Shown here in pieces: positions 55,479 through 64,000 of a stretch of 64,000 nt of DNA; the stretch's first letter is position 1; every line of letters begins with the position of its first letter. This DNA comes from Winogradskyella endarachnes (GTDB taxonomy: Bacteria > Bacteroidota > Bacteroidia > Flavobacteriales > Flavobacteriaceae): positions 83,564 through 147,563 of the forward strand of contig NZ_WOWS01000007.1 of assembly GCF_009741275.1 (NCBI RefSeq), written 5' to 3'. Made by a program: the position numbers and the translations under genes. The notes beneath the pieces were generated by a model. That model did no database searches, was not told the origin of the DNA, and saw only the letters and a program-made list of their open reading frames with translations.

Positions 55479-57362
55479 ATGAAAACGTATAAATTACATA
55501 TTTTTTTAATCTTTTTAACGATTGGTGCCGTAAGTTTTTCGCAGTCAAAATCTAAAGCTGATGCTTTATTTGAAAATAGAGCTTATGTAGATGCTGCCGA
55601 GATATTTGCTAGTTTACCTAAAACTGCTTCAAACTTGGAAAAACTAGGAGATTGTTATTATTACAATACTGAATTTGATAAAGCTTATAAGGCATACAAA
55701 CAAGTTTATGGATTAAAAGACAGCAACAATCTAACAGAAGACTTTTATTTTAAATATTTTGAAGTATTAAAAGGAATAAAAAAATATGATGAAGCTGATG
55801 AAATTTCAACTAATTATTTAAACGATCCGTTTGACACAAAAAGCTTTAAATCACTTTTAGACCGTATTATCCCTTACAAATATGAATTATTTAATCTAAC
55901 TTCAGATGTAGGAGGATCTAGTTTTGGCGTAGGATTAAAAGATGACAAAATTGTATTTGCCTCTACCAAAAACATCAAAAATCCAAATTATAAATGGAAT
56001 GGCAAACCATATTTAGACCTGTATGAAGCTAAAGTAACTATTGGAGACACTATATCTCTAGATAGTATTCAGCCATTAAGTAAAAAAATTAATACAGCTA
56101 AACAACACGAGAGTAACGCCATTTTTACCAAAGATGGTAAGACTATGTACTTCTCTCGTAATCATAAAAAACGAATTGATTTAGATTCTACTAAAATTGC
56201 TGTTGTTAGTATATTTAAAGCAGAATTAATTGATAATGAGTGGCAAAATGTAGAAGCGGTTTCTTTTTCAAGTAATGAATACTCTACCATGCATCCCGCA
56301 TTAAATAATGATGAAACTCGTCTATATTTTTCTAGTGATATGCCAAATTCTGTTGGATCATTCGATATTTTTTATGTAGATATTTTAGGCCCTAATTCTT
56401 TCGGAGAACCTATTAATCTGGGCGATAGTATTAATACAGTAAGACGTGAGCAATTTCCATTTATTGCTCAAGATAGCACATTATACTTTGCTTCTAATGG
56501 AAAACACGGCTTTGGAGGTTTAGATTTATTTTCTAGCTCAATGAGTAACAGTAAATATTTAGATGCACTTAATTTAGGTGAATCTATTAATAGTGAAAAA
56601 GACGACTTTGCATTTGTTGTGGTAGATTCACTTAATACTGGATTTTTATCTTCTAATCGGTCTGGTTTAGATAATATTTATACGTTTAAAAGAATTGATA
56701 CAGAACGAAAATATTTTATTGAAGGATTAGTAACAGATAAGGTTACAGGTGAGATTTTACCTAATACAACCGTAACATTATTTGATAAAGATGGAAATAT
56801 AATTGCGGAACAAATAGTTGGTATAGATGGTAAATACAAGCTTTCTACCTTGCCAAATCAGCATTATTCTATAGAAGGTTTTCAACCTAAATATATTCCT
56901 CAATTAGAATATTTTGACACTAATGATAAAGGAAATATAGAGTTTAATATAGAACTTGAAATAGAATCTTATAAAGATGCTGAAGAAATTGTAACAGACG
57001 ATGACTACGGTAACACATTTATTCAACTAGAAAATATCTATTTCGATTTTGCTAAATGGGATATAAAACCACAGGCAGCAAATACTTTAGATGTATTAGT
57101 GGCTTTATTATTGAAATACCCAAGAATGGAAATTCAACTTGGAGCACATACCGACTCTAGAGCAAGTTATGACTTTAATTTAGAACTTTCAGACAAACGT
57201 GCAAAATCTGCCCTTGAGTACCTTGTGCAAAATGGAATTGCAAGAGAGAGGCTATCATCTATAGGATATGGAGAAACACAGCCATTAGTGCCATGTGGCG
57301 ATGATTGTACCGAAACAGAACATTCAATTAACAGGCGTGTTGAATTCCTTATTTTAAAATAA
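55479..57362 (+). CDS. OmpA-family protein with TPR, beta-propeller and CarboxypepD-like domains
   Basis: 627 residues. Signal peptide, N-terminal TPR-like helices (about 25-115), PD40-type propeller (about 150-400; repeated LYFSSDMPNSVGSFDIFYV-type blades), a carboxypeptidase regulatory-like domain (about 415-490) and a C-terminal OmpA peptidoglycan-binding domain (LGAHTDSRASYDFNLELSDK RAKSA). Standard partner of PorP/SprF and large cargo in this phylum. Links the outer membrane complex to peptidoglycan. Confidence 0.95.
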   Translation: MKTYKLHIFLIFLTIGAVSFSQSKSKADALFENRAYVDAAEIFASLPKTASNLEKLGDCYYYNTEFDKAYKAYKQVYGLKDSNNLTEDFYFKYFEVLKGIKKYDEADEISTNYLNDPFDTKSFKSLLDRIIPYKYELFNLTSDVGGSSFGVGLKDDKIVFASTKNIKNPNYKWNGKPYLDLYEAKVTIGDTISLDSIQPLSKKINTAKQHESNAIFTKDGKTMYFSRNHKKRIDLDSTKIAVVSIFKAELIDNEWQNVEAVSFSSNEYSTMHPALNNDETRLYFSSDMPNSVGSFDIFYVDILGPNSFGEPINLGDSINTVRREQFPFIAQDSTLYFASNGKHGFGGLDLFSSSMSNSKYLDALNLGESINSEKDDFAFVVVDSLNTGFLSSNRSGLDNIYTFKRIDTERKYFIEGLVTDKVTGEILPNTTVTLFDKDGNIIAEQIVGIDGKYKLSTLPNQHYSIEGFQPKYIPQLEYFDTNDKGNIEFNIELEIESYKDAEEIVTDDDYGNTFIQLENIYFDFAKWDIKPQAANTLDVLVALLLKYPRMEIQLGAHTDSRASYDFNLELSDKRAKSALEYLVQNGIARERLSSIGYGETQPLVPCGDDCTETEHSINRRVEFLILK

Positions 57363-57383
57363 AATTATTAGTCATTAACTAGT

Positions 57384-57887
57384 ATGGCGCTTTCAAATAA
57401 AATTGTTTTACGACCTCGCTTTAAATTTGAATTACAAGGCGATAATGAAATAATTTTAGAAGAATTTGAACAATATAAGATTAAACAATCTAACTTTATA
57501 ATAAGTAGAATTGATGACCACGTTTTTATAAAATTCCCTAAAAAAGAACAACACTTTTGGTCGCCTCAATTACATCTTGAAATAAATAGCGTTGAAGACA
57601 AAAAAACTATATTAAATGGGTTATTTGGACCAAATCCTACAGTATGGACCTTATTTATGTTCTTACATTTTATTGTCGCAGGTCTATTCTTCGGATTCGG
57701 AATATGGGCATATACTAACTATACTTTAAAAACCAACTATACTATACAATTATGTGTAGTGTTCTTAATGATAATAATTTGGTTTGTTCTTTATTTGGCA
57801 GGAAGAATTGGACGTTCTAAAGGAATGCCCGAAATGCACTTGTTAAACGATTTTATGAATACCATTGTTAAAAAATACCGTAGCTAA
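57384..57887 (+). CDS. Two-helix membrane protein of unknown function
   Basis: 167 residues. A cytosolic N-terminal part (about 1-80) of PH-like beta alternation, two membrane helices (about 88-108 and 120-140) and a basic end. No family recognised. It is 21 bases behind the OmpA-like gene and may be the last gene of that operon. Convergent with era, three bases apart. Confidence 0.75.
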   Translation: MALSNKIVLRPRFKFELQGDNEIILEEFEQYKIKQSNFIISRIDDHVFIKFPKKEQHFWSPQLHLEINSVEDKKTILNGLFGPNPTVWTLFMFLHFIVAGLFFGFGIWAYTNYTLKTNYTIQLCVVFLMIIIWFVLYLAGRIGRSKGMPEMHLLNDFMNTIVKKYRS

Positions 57888-57890
57888 ACT

Positions 57891-58772
57891 CTACTTTTGA
57901 TTGTATCCAAATCGTTTTAACTGATTCTGATTACTTCTCCAATTCTTATTTACTTTAACATATAGTTCTAGGTGGACTTGCTTACCAAAGAATTTTTCTA
58001 AATCCTTACGAGCTTCTACACCAACACGTTTTAAAGCAGAGCCCTTATGGCCAATGATAATTCCTTTTTGAGTCTCACGTTCTACCATAATTACAGAACG
58101 CATTCTAATAATATTTTCTTCTTCAATAAATTCCTCTGTATCAACTTCTACTGCATAAGGAATTTCTTTTTTATAATGCATTAAAATTTTTTCCCTAATA
58201 GCTTCATTAACAAAAAAACGTTCTGGTTTATCTGTTAACTGATCTTTTGGATAATAAGGTGGAGACTTAGGAAGTAATTCAATTATTCTATCAAATACGT
58301 TTTGTACATTAAAGCCTTCTAATGCCGAAATAGGAAAAAACTCTGCATTTGGTACTTTTTGTTGCCATAGTTGAGCTTGTTCCTCTAACTGCTCTTGGTT
58401 AGAATTATCTATTTTATTAAGTAATAATAAAACCGGAATCTTAGAATTTGTGATTTTATTAAAGAAAGCTTCATCTTTAAGCTCCTTCTCTCCTATTTCT
58501 ACCATATAAATTAGCACATCAGCATCATCAAAAGCAGACTTTACAAAATCCATCATTGACGATTGAAGTTCATAAGCTGGTTTTATTATACCTGGTGTAT
58601 CACTTAAAATCACCTGAAAATCTTCACCATTTACAATACCAAGTATTCTGTGTCTTGTTGTTTGCGCTTTAGACGTAATAATAGATAGTTTTTCACCAAT
58701 AAATACATTCATTAGCGTAGACTTACCAACATTTGGATTACCAATTATATTTACAAAACCTGCTTTGTGCAT
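57891..58772 (-). CDS. era: GTPase Era
   Basis: 293 residues. G domain with GNPNVGKSTLMN, DTPGI and NKID, then a KH domain (about 210-290; GIIIGHKGSALKRVGVEARKD). Binds 16S rRNA near the anti-Shine-Dalgarno end and aids 30S maturation. Normal length. Confidence 0.97.
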   Translation of the reverse strand: MHKAGFVNIIGNPNVGKSTLMNVFIGEKLSIITSKAQTTRHRILGIVNGEDFQVILSDTPGIIKPAYELQSSMMDFVKSAFDDADVLIYMVEIGEKELKDEAFFNKITNSKIPVLLLLNKIDNSNQEQLEEQAQLWQQKVPNAEFFPISALEGFNVQNVFDRIIELLPKSPPYYPKDQLTDKPERFFVNEAIREKILMHYKKEIPYAVEVDTEEFIEEENIIRMRSVIMVERETQKGIIIGHKGSALKRVGVEARKDLEKFFGKQVHLELYVKVNKNWRSNQNQLKRFGYNQK

Positions 58773-58884
58773 AATAATATTCTTATTTAATTACGAAAAT
58801 AGTATATATTAAAAAAGACGCCATAAACCGAATCATTTTAAAATATAGCCAATTACCTTTATTAGCCTTACTAAATTAAAAATA

Positions 58885-58915
58885 AAAAAGTCTTTCCATT
58901 TAGGAAAGACTTTTA
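58885..58915 (-). terminator. Terminator of the rpsT transcript
   Basis: AAAAGTCTTTCC (58886-58897) pairs with GGAAAGACTTTT (58903-58914). U-tracts lie on both sides, so it can also act on the plus strand. Confidence 0.88.
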
Positions 58916-58939
58916 TTTATCTTAGTATAAACTACAATT

Positions 58940-59191
58940 TTAAATCGCAGCTACATGTTTAGTTAATTTTGACTTTAAATTACCAGCCTTATTAGAATGA
59001 ATGACATTCTTCTTAGCTAATTTATCAATCATACTAATAACTGAAGGTAACATATCTTGAGCTTCTTTAGCATCAGTAATCTCACGTAATTTTTTTATAG
59101 CATTACGAGTAGTTTTATGCTGATACTTGTTAAGCACACGTCTCTTTTCGTTACTTCTAATTCTTTTTAAAGCTGACTTATGATTTGCCAT
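58940..59191 (-). CDS. rpsT: 30S ribosomal protein S20
   Basis: 83 residues, lysine/arginine-rich. [21 protein letters not shown] is the S20 start and [13 protein letters not shown] its conserved end. It binds 16S rRNA. Probably expressed with tRNA-Glu, which lies 23 bases upstream on the same strand. Confidence 0.97.
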   Translation of the reverse strand: MANHKSALKRIRSNEKRRVLNKYQHKTTRNAIKKLREITDAKEAQDMLPSVISMIDKLAKKNVIHSNKAGNLKSKLTKHVAAI

Positions 59192-59214
59192 TATTTTTCT
59201 TCTTATTAAAATTG

Positions 59215-59286
59215 TAGCCCGTAGGGGAATCGAACCCCTCTTACATGGATGAAAACCATGCGTCCTAGCCGATAGACGAACGGGCC
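59215..59286 (-). tRNA. tRNA-Glu (anticodon TTC)
   Basis: 72 bases. Acceptor GGCCCGT with ACGGGCT (one G-U), D-arm, anticodon arm CATGG-loop-CCATG with TTC at plus positions 59253-59251, and a T-arm of AGGGG/CCCCT with loop TTCGATT. CCA is not encoded in full. It precedes rpsT on the same strand and follows the promoter at 59339-59368. Confidence 0.97.
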
Positions 59287-59338
59287 ATTTTGGTTATTAA
59301 ATTATTTAAATGAACCTACAACGTTTCCATTGCGGATG

Positions 59339-59368
59339 CAAAAATACAACTAATTTTAACTTCTGCAA
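59339..59368 (-). promoter_or_regulatory. Promoter of the tRNA-Glu/rpsT unit
   Basis: On the minus strand: TTG (59368-59366), 19 bases, TATTTTTG (59346-59339). Places the start roughly 45 bases before the tRNA. Confidence 0.7.
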
Positions 59369-59395
59369 CAACAAATGAAACTTTTTTTAAAAAAA

Positions 59396-60874
59396 TTAAT
59401 AAGCCTTAGCAAAAAGCACGCGTTGTTTAGATGGTTTTCCACTAAATACACACACGCCTTCTTCCATTTTATTATTTAAAGGAATGCAGCGTATAGTTGC
59501 TTTTGTAAGCTCTTTTATCTTTTGTTCTGACTCAGAAGTACCATCCCAATGCGCAGAAATAAATCCTGTTTTATTTTCTAAAACTTTTTTAAAATTTTCA
59601 AAATCATCTACCTCTGTGATGTGTTCATCTCTATAATTTAATGCTTTTTTATATAATGCATCTTGTATAGTATCTAAAAGATTTTTAATAGTTTGTGCTA
59701 AACCACTCATTTCTACTACTTCTTTTGACAAAGTGTCTCTACGTGCCAATTCTACAGTATTATTTTCTAAATCTTTTGGTCCTATAGCTATTCTTAGAGG
59801 AACGCCTTGCAATTCATGCTGAGCAAATTTTGCACCAGGTCTATGTGTTGTTCTTTTATCAAATTTACAGCTTACACCTAAAGCTTTTAAATCGTTTATT
59901 ATAGTTTCGGCTTTTGCTGTAATAGCATCAAATTGTTCATCATTTTTATATATAGGTACTATAACCACCTGAGAAGGCGCCAAATTTGGTGGTAAAACCA
60001 AACCTTTATCATCACTATGTGTCATTATTAGAGCTCCCATTAAACGCGTAGATACTCCCCAAGACGTTGCCCAAACATGATCCAACTTACCTTCGTTATT
60101 AGTGAACTTAACATCAAAGGCTTTTGCAAAATTCTGGCCTAGAAAATGAGAGGTACCTGCTTGTAAAGCCTTACCATCTTGCATTAATGCTTCAATACAA
60201 TACGTTTCAACCGCACCTGCAAAACGCTCACTCTCTGTTTTTACACCTTGTATAACAGGAATAGCCATAAAATTTTCAGCAAACTTTGCATAAACATTAT
60301 TCATTTGTTCTGCCTCTACCAATGCTTCTGCTTTTGTGGCATGAGCCGTATGGCCTTCTTGCCATAAAAATTCGGCCGTTCGTAAAAATAATCGTGTTCG
60401 CATTTCCCAACGCACTACGTTGGCCCATTGATTTATAAGTATTGGTAAATCTCTATAACTTTGTATCCATCCTTTGTATGTATTCCAAATAATAGCTTCA
60501 CTAGTAGGCCTTACAACCAATTCTTCTTCTAATTTTGCTTCAGGATCCACTCTTAATTTACCTTCGTTTTCTGGATCGTTTTGTAATCTATAATGTGTAA
60601 CAACAGCACACTCTTTGGCAAAACCTTCGGCATTCTTCTCCTCTGCTTCAAATAAACTTTTCGGTACAAATAATGGAAAATATGCATTTTGATGTCCTGT
60701 CTCTTTAAACATTCTATCTAATTCAGCTTGCATTTTTTCCCAGATAGCATATCCATATGGTTTAATAACCATACAACCTCGAACAGCTGAATTTTCAGCT
60801 AAATCTGCTTTTACAACCAGTTCGTTGTACCATTTTGAATAATCTTCGGCTCTGCTAGTAAGATTTTTACTCAT
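59396..60874 (-). CDS. proS: Prolyl-tRNA synthetase, archaeal/eukaryotic type
   Basis: 492 residues, class II. The compact type without the bacterial editing insert: motif 2 [20 protein letters not shown], motif 3 region [18 protein letters not shown], an anticodon domain and a C-terminal extension ending in YAK-like RVLFAKAY. The [11 protein letters not shown] stretch and the C-terminal fold mark the type 3 enzymes used by Bacteroidota. Charges tRNA-Pro. Confidence 0.96.
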   Translation of the reverse strand: MSKNLTSRAEDYSKWYNELVVKADLAENSAVRGCMVIKPYGYAIWEKMQAELDRMFKETGHQNAYFPLFVPKSLFEAEEKNAEGFAKECAVVTHYRLQNDPENEGKLRVDPEAKLEEELVVRPTSEAIIWNTYKGWIQSYRDLPILINQWANVVRWEMRTRLFLRTAEFLWQEGHTAHATKAEALVEAEQMNNVYAKFAENFMAIPVIQGVKTESERFAGAVETYCIEALMQDGKALQAGTSHFLGQNFAKAFDVKFTNNEGKLDHVWATSWGVSTRLMGALIMTHSDDKGLVLPPNLAPSQVVIVPIYKNDEQFDAITAKAETIINDLKALGVSCKFDKRTTHRPGAKFAQHELQGVPLRIAIGPKDLENNTVELARRDTLSKEVVEMSGLAQTIKNLLDTIQDALYKKALNYRDEHITEVDDFENFKKVLENKTGFISAHWDGTSESEQKIKELTKATIRCIPLNNKMEEGVCVFSGKPSKQRVLFAKAY

Positions 60875-60887
60875 TTTTAGTGTTTTG

Positions 60888-60902
60888 GCACAAATATTGT
60901 GC
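60888..60902. promoter_or_regulatory. Inverted repeat upstream of proS
   Basis: GCACAA (60888-60893), three bases, TTGTGC (60897-60902). It lies 14 bases before the proS start codon and inside the divergent spacer with the lipoprotein gene. A small operator or leader hairpin. No regulator can be named. Confidence 0.35.
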
Positions 60903-60974
60903 TTATGTTAAATATTAAAATAGTTCAGCAAAACTAACTATTTTTACATTGTTCAACAATTAAATAAAAAAGAT

Positions 60975-61958
60975 ATGCAAACCAAAACTACCACATTTAA
61001 AAAATTACCCCATATTGTTGTACTTAGTTTAGTTACAATACTAACGTCTTGTGGATCGTTTCAATATGCAGGCTATGACAACGACGGTATCTATTCTACC
61101 GAAGAAAATGAACCAGAAGAAACAGTTGTAAGCACGTCTACCAACAACTCTAATTATTACAAAAATTATTTTGCAGAAAACGTAGCAGAAATGGATGCTA
61201 TTAGTGAAGAAAGTGAAATATTTACTGATATAGATTCTTATGAAAGTGATTATATTGAAACCGTAGAAGACTCTACTGAGCAAAACACACCTTATGGTGG
61301 TTGGGGACAAAACAGAAATACTGTAACAGTCAATTACATTGATAATGGTTGGTATGGCTATAACAACCCTTGGATGTGGAATGGTGGATTTGGATACGGC
61401 TATTATAATTGGGGAAGACCTTGGGGTTGGAATCCATGGGGATGGCATAACAATTGGGCTTTCGGTGGATATTATGGTTTTGGTTTTAATTCTCCTTGGT
61501 ACTATGGTTACGGTTACGGTTTTAATAATTGGGGTTACAACAATTTTTATTACGGAAATAGATTTGCATACAATCGCTCTAGAAGAGGATTATTATACAA
61601 CAATAATTTAAGCCGAAGAACTAATTCTTCAATAGCAAGTAGAAATTATACAGGTAGAAGATCATCTAATTCTGCAATATCTAGTAGAACTCGAAGCACA
61701 GGTGCAAGAAGTTCTAATACAACCAGATCATCTAGAACTGTAAGACCTAGCACTAGATCATCTAGAACATCATTACCTAATACCAGATCAACGTCTAGGT
61801 CAAGTAACACAAGGTCCTCATCTACTAGATCAAGCAGATCATCAGGTACTGTAAGATCATCTCGTAGTAGTTCGTCATCTAGAAGTTCTAGCGCTAGATC
61901 GTCGTCTAGCTCTCGATCTAGCAGCAGTAGAAGCAGTGGTTCTTCTAGAAGAGGATAG
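60975..61958 (+). CDS. Lipoprotein with aromatic-glycine core and long Ser/Arg tail
   Basis: 327 residues. Lipobox-type signal ends at TILTSC (Cys26). Acidic region (about 35-100), then a Gly/Tyr/Trp/Asn-rich block (about 110-195: GWNPWGWHNN and YGYGYGFNNW), then about 120 residues composed nearly only of Ser, Arg, Thr and Asn (about 205-327). The design recalls adhesive or matrix proteins and known flavobacterial vitellogenin-like predicted proteins. Function not known; not a spurious ORF, since composition steps are sharp and a signal is present. Confidence 0.85.
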   Translation: MQTKTTTFKKLPHIVVLSLVTILTSCGSFQYAGYDNDGIYSTEENEPEETVVSTSTNNSNYYKNYFAENVAEMDAISEESEIFTDIDSYESDYIETVEDSTEQNTPYGGWGQNRNTVTVNYIDNGWYGYNNPWMWNGGFGYGYYNWGRPWGWNPWGWHNNWAFGGYYGFGFNSPWYYGYGYGFNNWGYNNFYYGNRFAYNRSRRGLLYNNNLSRRTNSSIASRNYTGRRSSNSAISSRTRSTGARSSNTTRSSRTVRPSTRSSRTSLPNTRSTSRSSNTRSSSTRSSRSSGTVRSSRSSSSSRSSSARSSSSSRSSSSRSSGSSRRG

Positions 61959-61990
61959 AATATTATAATCCAAATACTTAAAAATTTATT

Positions 61991-63517
61991 ATGAAAAAGA
62001 TACTTATGTTAAGCATAGGTTTGTTGAGTACATCCTATATTTTAGCGCAAGACATTACCGATGCAGTGAGGTATTCTATGGATGAAATTCAAGGAACTGC
62101 AAGATTTAGAGCCATGAGCGGCGCTTTTGGAGCCCTTGGTGGAGACATGTCTAGCATTAATATTAATCCTGCTGGTTCTGCCATATTTAATAATAGTGAA
62201 GCATCGTTATCCCTTGGATATTTCAACAAAAACAACGATGTTTCTTATTTTAATGGACAAAATTCAACTTCTGAATCTAATGTAGATTTAAACCAATTAG
62301 GTGCTGCTTTTATTTTTAAGAATGTAAACGAAAATTCTAAGTGGAAGAAGTTTTCATTAAGTATTGCGTATGACCGTTCCGCAGATTTTGATGATGAATG
62401 GATAGCAACTGGCACCAATACAAATTCAATAGATAGTTATTTTTTAGGTTATGCCAATAGTGGAGATATTGAATTTGGGACTTTAAAACTTCTTCCAGGA
62501 GAATATATTGAAGAAGCTTATGCAGATATTGGTACACTTCAAAATGGCTATGCTATACAACAAGCATTTTTAGGGTATTGGTCTGGTATTTTAGATCCAG
62601 AAGATTTAGATGATGACACCAATGACAATGAAACCAACTATATTTCTAATGTAGCATCAGGTGACTTTAATCAAACCTATTTATATGCATCCAATGGTTA
62701 CAATGGGAAACTTGCATTTAATTTTGCTGCTGATTATGATAACAAGTTATATTTTGGAATTAATTTGAATAGCCATTTTATTAATTACGAAAAATTAACT
62801 AGACTAAGAGAAACAAATTCTAACAGTGGTTCTGTTGTTAATAATATTGCCTTTGATAATTTATTAAATACAACTGGTACAGGTTTTTCTTTTCAACTAG
62901 GAACAATTGCAAAAATCACTAATGATTTAAGAGTTGGTCTATCTTACAATTCACCTACATGGTTCCGCATAAGTGATGAATTAATACAAAATATTGATTC
63001 TAATAATGCAGATTCAGAAATCTATTATATAGGTAGTATTGTAAATATATATGAAGAATACAAATTAAAAACACCTAGTAAAATCACTGGGAGCATAGCC
63101 TATATTTTTGGCAAAAAAGGATTATTGAGTTTTGATTACTCTGTTAAAGATTATTCTACTACAAAATTTAGACCTACTAGTGATGCATATTTTTCTAGTT
63201 TAAATAATCAAATCAGTAATGAATTAACATCAGCTTCTTCATACAAATTAGGTGGCGAATACCGCCACAAACAATTGCGCTTTAGAGGAGGATATCACTT
63301 TGAAGAAAGCCCTTATGAAGATAATGGATTTTATGGTGATTTAGATGGCTATTCTGTAGGTTTAGGATATAGTTTTGGAAATTTCAACATAGACTTAGCC
63401 TACAGCCAATCAGAAAGAGACATTAATTATCAATTATATAATGTAGGTTTAACAGATACAGCTTCTATACAAACAAAATACTCCGATTTTATATTAACAC
63501 TTGGATTTGATATTTAA
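61991..63517 (+). CDS. FadL/OmpP1-like outer-membrane beta-barrel protein
   Basis: 508 residues. Signal peptide ends at LAQ (about 19). DAVRYSMDEIQGTARFRAMSGAFGALGGDMSSININPAG is typical of the OMPP1/FadL/TodX family, followed by beta-barrel strands to a final aromatic-rich strand (SDFILTLGFDI). Probable uptake of hydrophobic compounds. Follows the lipoprotein gene at 32 bases, so likely co-transcribed. Confidence 0.92.
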   Translation: MKKILMLSIGLLSTSYILAQDITDAVRYSMDEIQGTARFRAMSGAFGALGGDMSSININPAGSAIFNNSEASLSLGYFNKNNDVSYFNGQNSTSESNVDLNQLGAAFIFKNVNENSKWKKFSLSIAYDRSADFDDEWIATGTNTNSIDSYFLGYANSGDIEFGTLKLLPGEYIEEAYADIGTLQNGYAIQQAFLGYWSGILDPEDLDDDTNDNETNYISNVASGDFNQTYLYASNGYNGKLAFNFAADYDNKLYFGINLNSHFINYEKLTRLRETNSNSGSVVNNIAFDNLLNTTGTGFSFQLGTIAKITNDLRVGLSYNSPTWFRISDELIQNIDSNNADSEIYYIGSIVNIYEEYKLKTPSKITGSIAYIFGKKGLLSFDYSVKDYSTTKFRPTSDAYFSSLNNQISNELTSASSYKLGGEYRHKQLRFRGGYHFEESPYEDNGFYGDLDGYSVGLGYSFGNFNIDLAYSQSERDINYQLYNVGLTDTASIQTKYSDFILTLGFDI

Positions 63518-63537
63518 GTCGGTTAAAATTGAATATA

Positions 63538-63574
63538 TTAAAACCAGAGAACATCGCTTCTCTGGTTTTTTTTT
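63538..63574 (+). terminator. Terminator of the OmpP1-like gene
   Basis: AAACCAGAGAA (63541-63551) pairs with TTCTCTGGTTT (63558-63568), followed by a T-run. The spacer between here and 63821 is AT-rich, without gene or repeat that I can support. Confidence 0.92.
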
Positions 63575-63821
63575 GTTTTTAATAGCTATTCTACTTTTGA
63601 AATATTAACTACTAAACGTAACAATTAACTATAAAGAAAATAGTGCTTTTAAATCTATTTGTACCATGGAAAAATGATGTACAAACATATAAATCCAATA
63701 TAACAGTTAAATAATTTTAAAAGGAACTTACTATTCAATATATAAGACACCCTTTTCCTAACAAACAATAATATTATATACTACAATTCTATTTATCTGT
63801 AAATAAGCCAGAATAACGCAC

Positions 63822-63855
63822 AAAAAAAGCCTAAACAACATGTTTAGGCTTTTTC
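63822..63855 (-). terminator. Terminator of the window-edge T9SS cargo gene
   Basis: AGCCTAAACA (63828-63837) pairs with TGTTTAGGCT (63841-63850) around a 3-base loop; seven T follow on the minus strand. Confidence 0.9.
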
Positions 63856-63873
63856 TATACTATAATTTTACAC

Positions 63874-64000
63874 TTATCGTTTCAAGGTAAAATGGGCTTT
63901 AAATTCTTTACGGATATCAGTGCCTGGTTCGTCGTATTCTACTGTAAACCAATAATCACTGGTTGGCATTAAACTACCATTATATGTTCCATCCCAACCG
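63874..64000 (-). CDS. 3' end of a second T9SS type B cargo protein (truncated by the window)
   Basis: 42 codons visible, continuing beyond 64000. The end reads GWDGTYNGSLMPTSDYWFTV, then a run ending in FKAHFTLKR. This is the last part of the type B sorting domain and closely matches the end of the lectin-domain protein (WDGSHNGKLMPTDDYWFVAE...GHFTLKR). The protein is therefore likely secreted by T9SS. Its function lies outside the window. Confidence 0.9.
   Translation of the reverse strand, partial: GWDGTYNGSLMPTSDYWFTVEYDEPGTDIRKEFKAHFTLKR

Noticed and set aside
61041..61611. Alternative-frame ORFs in the Ser/Arg lipoprotein gene
   Set aside because: Low-complexity shadows of the real reading frame, without start context or family character.

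Overview
The window looks like chromosome of a marine-type flavobacterium (Bacteroidota, Flavobacteriaceae). The evidence is low GC, starts without Shine-Dalgarno sequences, TTTG-N20-TAnnTTTG promoters, PorP/SprF and OmpA-like proteins, and secreted proteins ending in type IX secretion (T9SS) type B sorting domains. The genus cannot be resolved from the sequence alone.

Bases 1-11,100 form one apparent stress/dormancy regulon. It holds a cytoplasmic PAS histidine kinase, a receiver-Crp/Fnr fusion regulator, seven tandem-domain universal stress proteins, a small membrane protein, an Hsp20 chaperone and an uncharacterised helical protein. Each transcription unit is preceded by an FNR-like palindrome, TGAY-N4-RTCA. 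In six of seven cases the palindrome lies exactly 23 bases before a TAnnTTTR -7 element. One of these promoters faces no gene. It drives a roughly 180-base segment with nested helices ending in a U-tract, a candidate small RNA. The gene content resembles the mycobacterial DosR regulon but uses a different type of regulator.

Bases 11,200-16,320 (minus strand) hold an SlyD-like isomerase and a thiol/redox group: a DsbD with a duplicated N-terminal domain, two rhodaneses and two thioredoxin-fold proteins. Bases 16,380-24,220 are a complete trp operon (trpE-G-D-C-F-B-A) behind a leader peptide with three consecutive Trp codons and an attenuator. Four intergenic gaps of this operon carry copies of a structured module of about 230-250 bases, usually led by heptanucleotide tandem repeats. 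Paired arms have changed together in the most divergent copy, so selection on RNA or hairpin structure is likely.

Bases 24,300-41,940 are mostly housekeeping: trmL, DUF805, VF530, DEAD-box helicase, yaaA, rluD, a PASTA protein, ddl, coaD, GSCFA, alaS, an M23 peptidase with a MerR-like regulator, and lemA with two TPM proteins. Bases 41,950-57,900 hold a secreted lectin-domain protein next to der, a five-LysM protein, and a 2048-residue adhesin-like protein with 19 repeats, followed by PorP/SprF and OmpA-family partners. Bases 57,900-64,000 hold era, rpsT, tRNA-Glu, proS, a serine/arginine-rich lipoprotein, a FadL-like outer-membrane protein and the 3' end of another T9SS type B protein.
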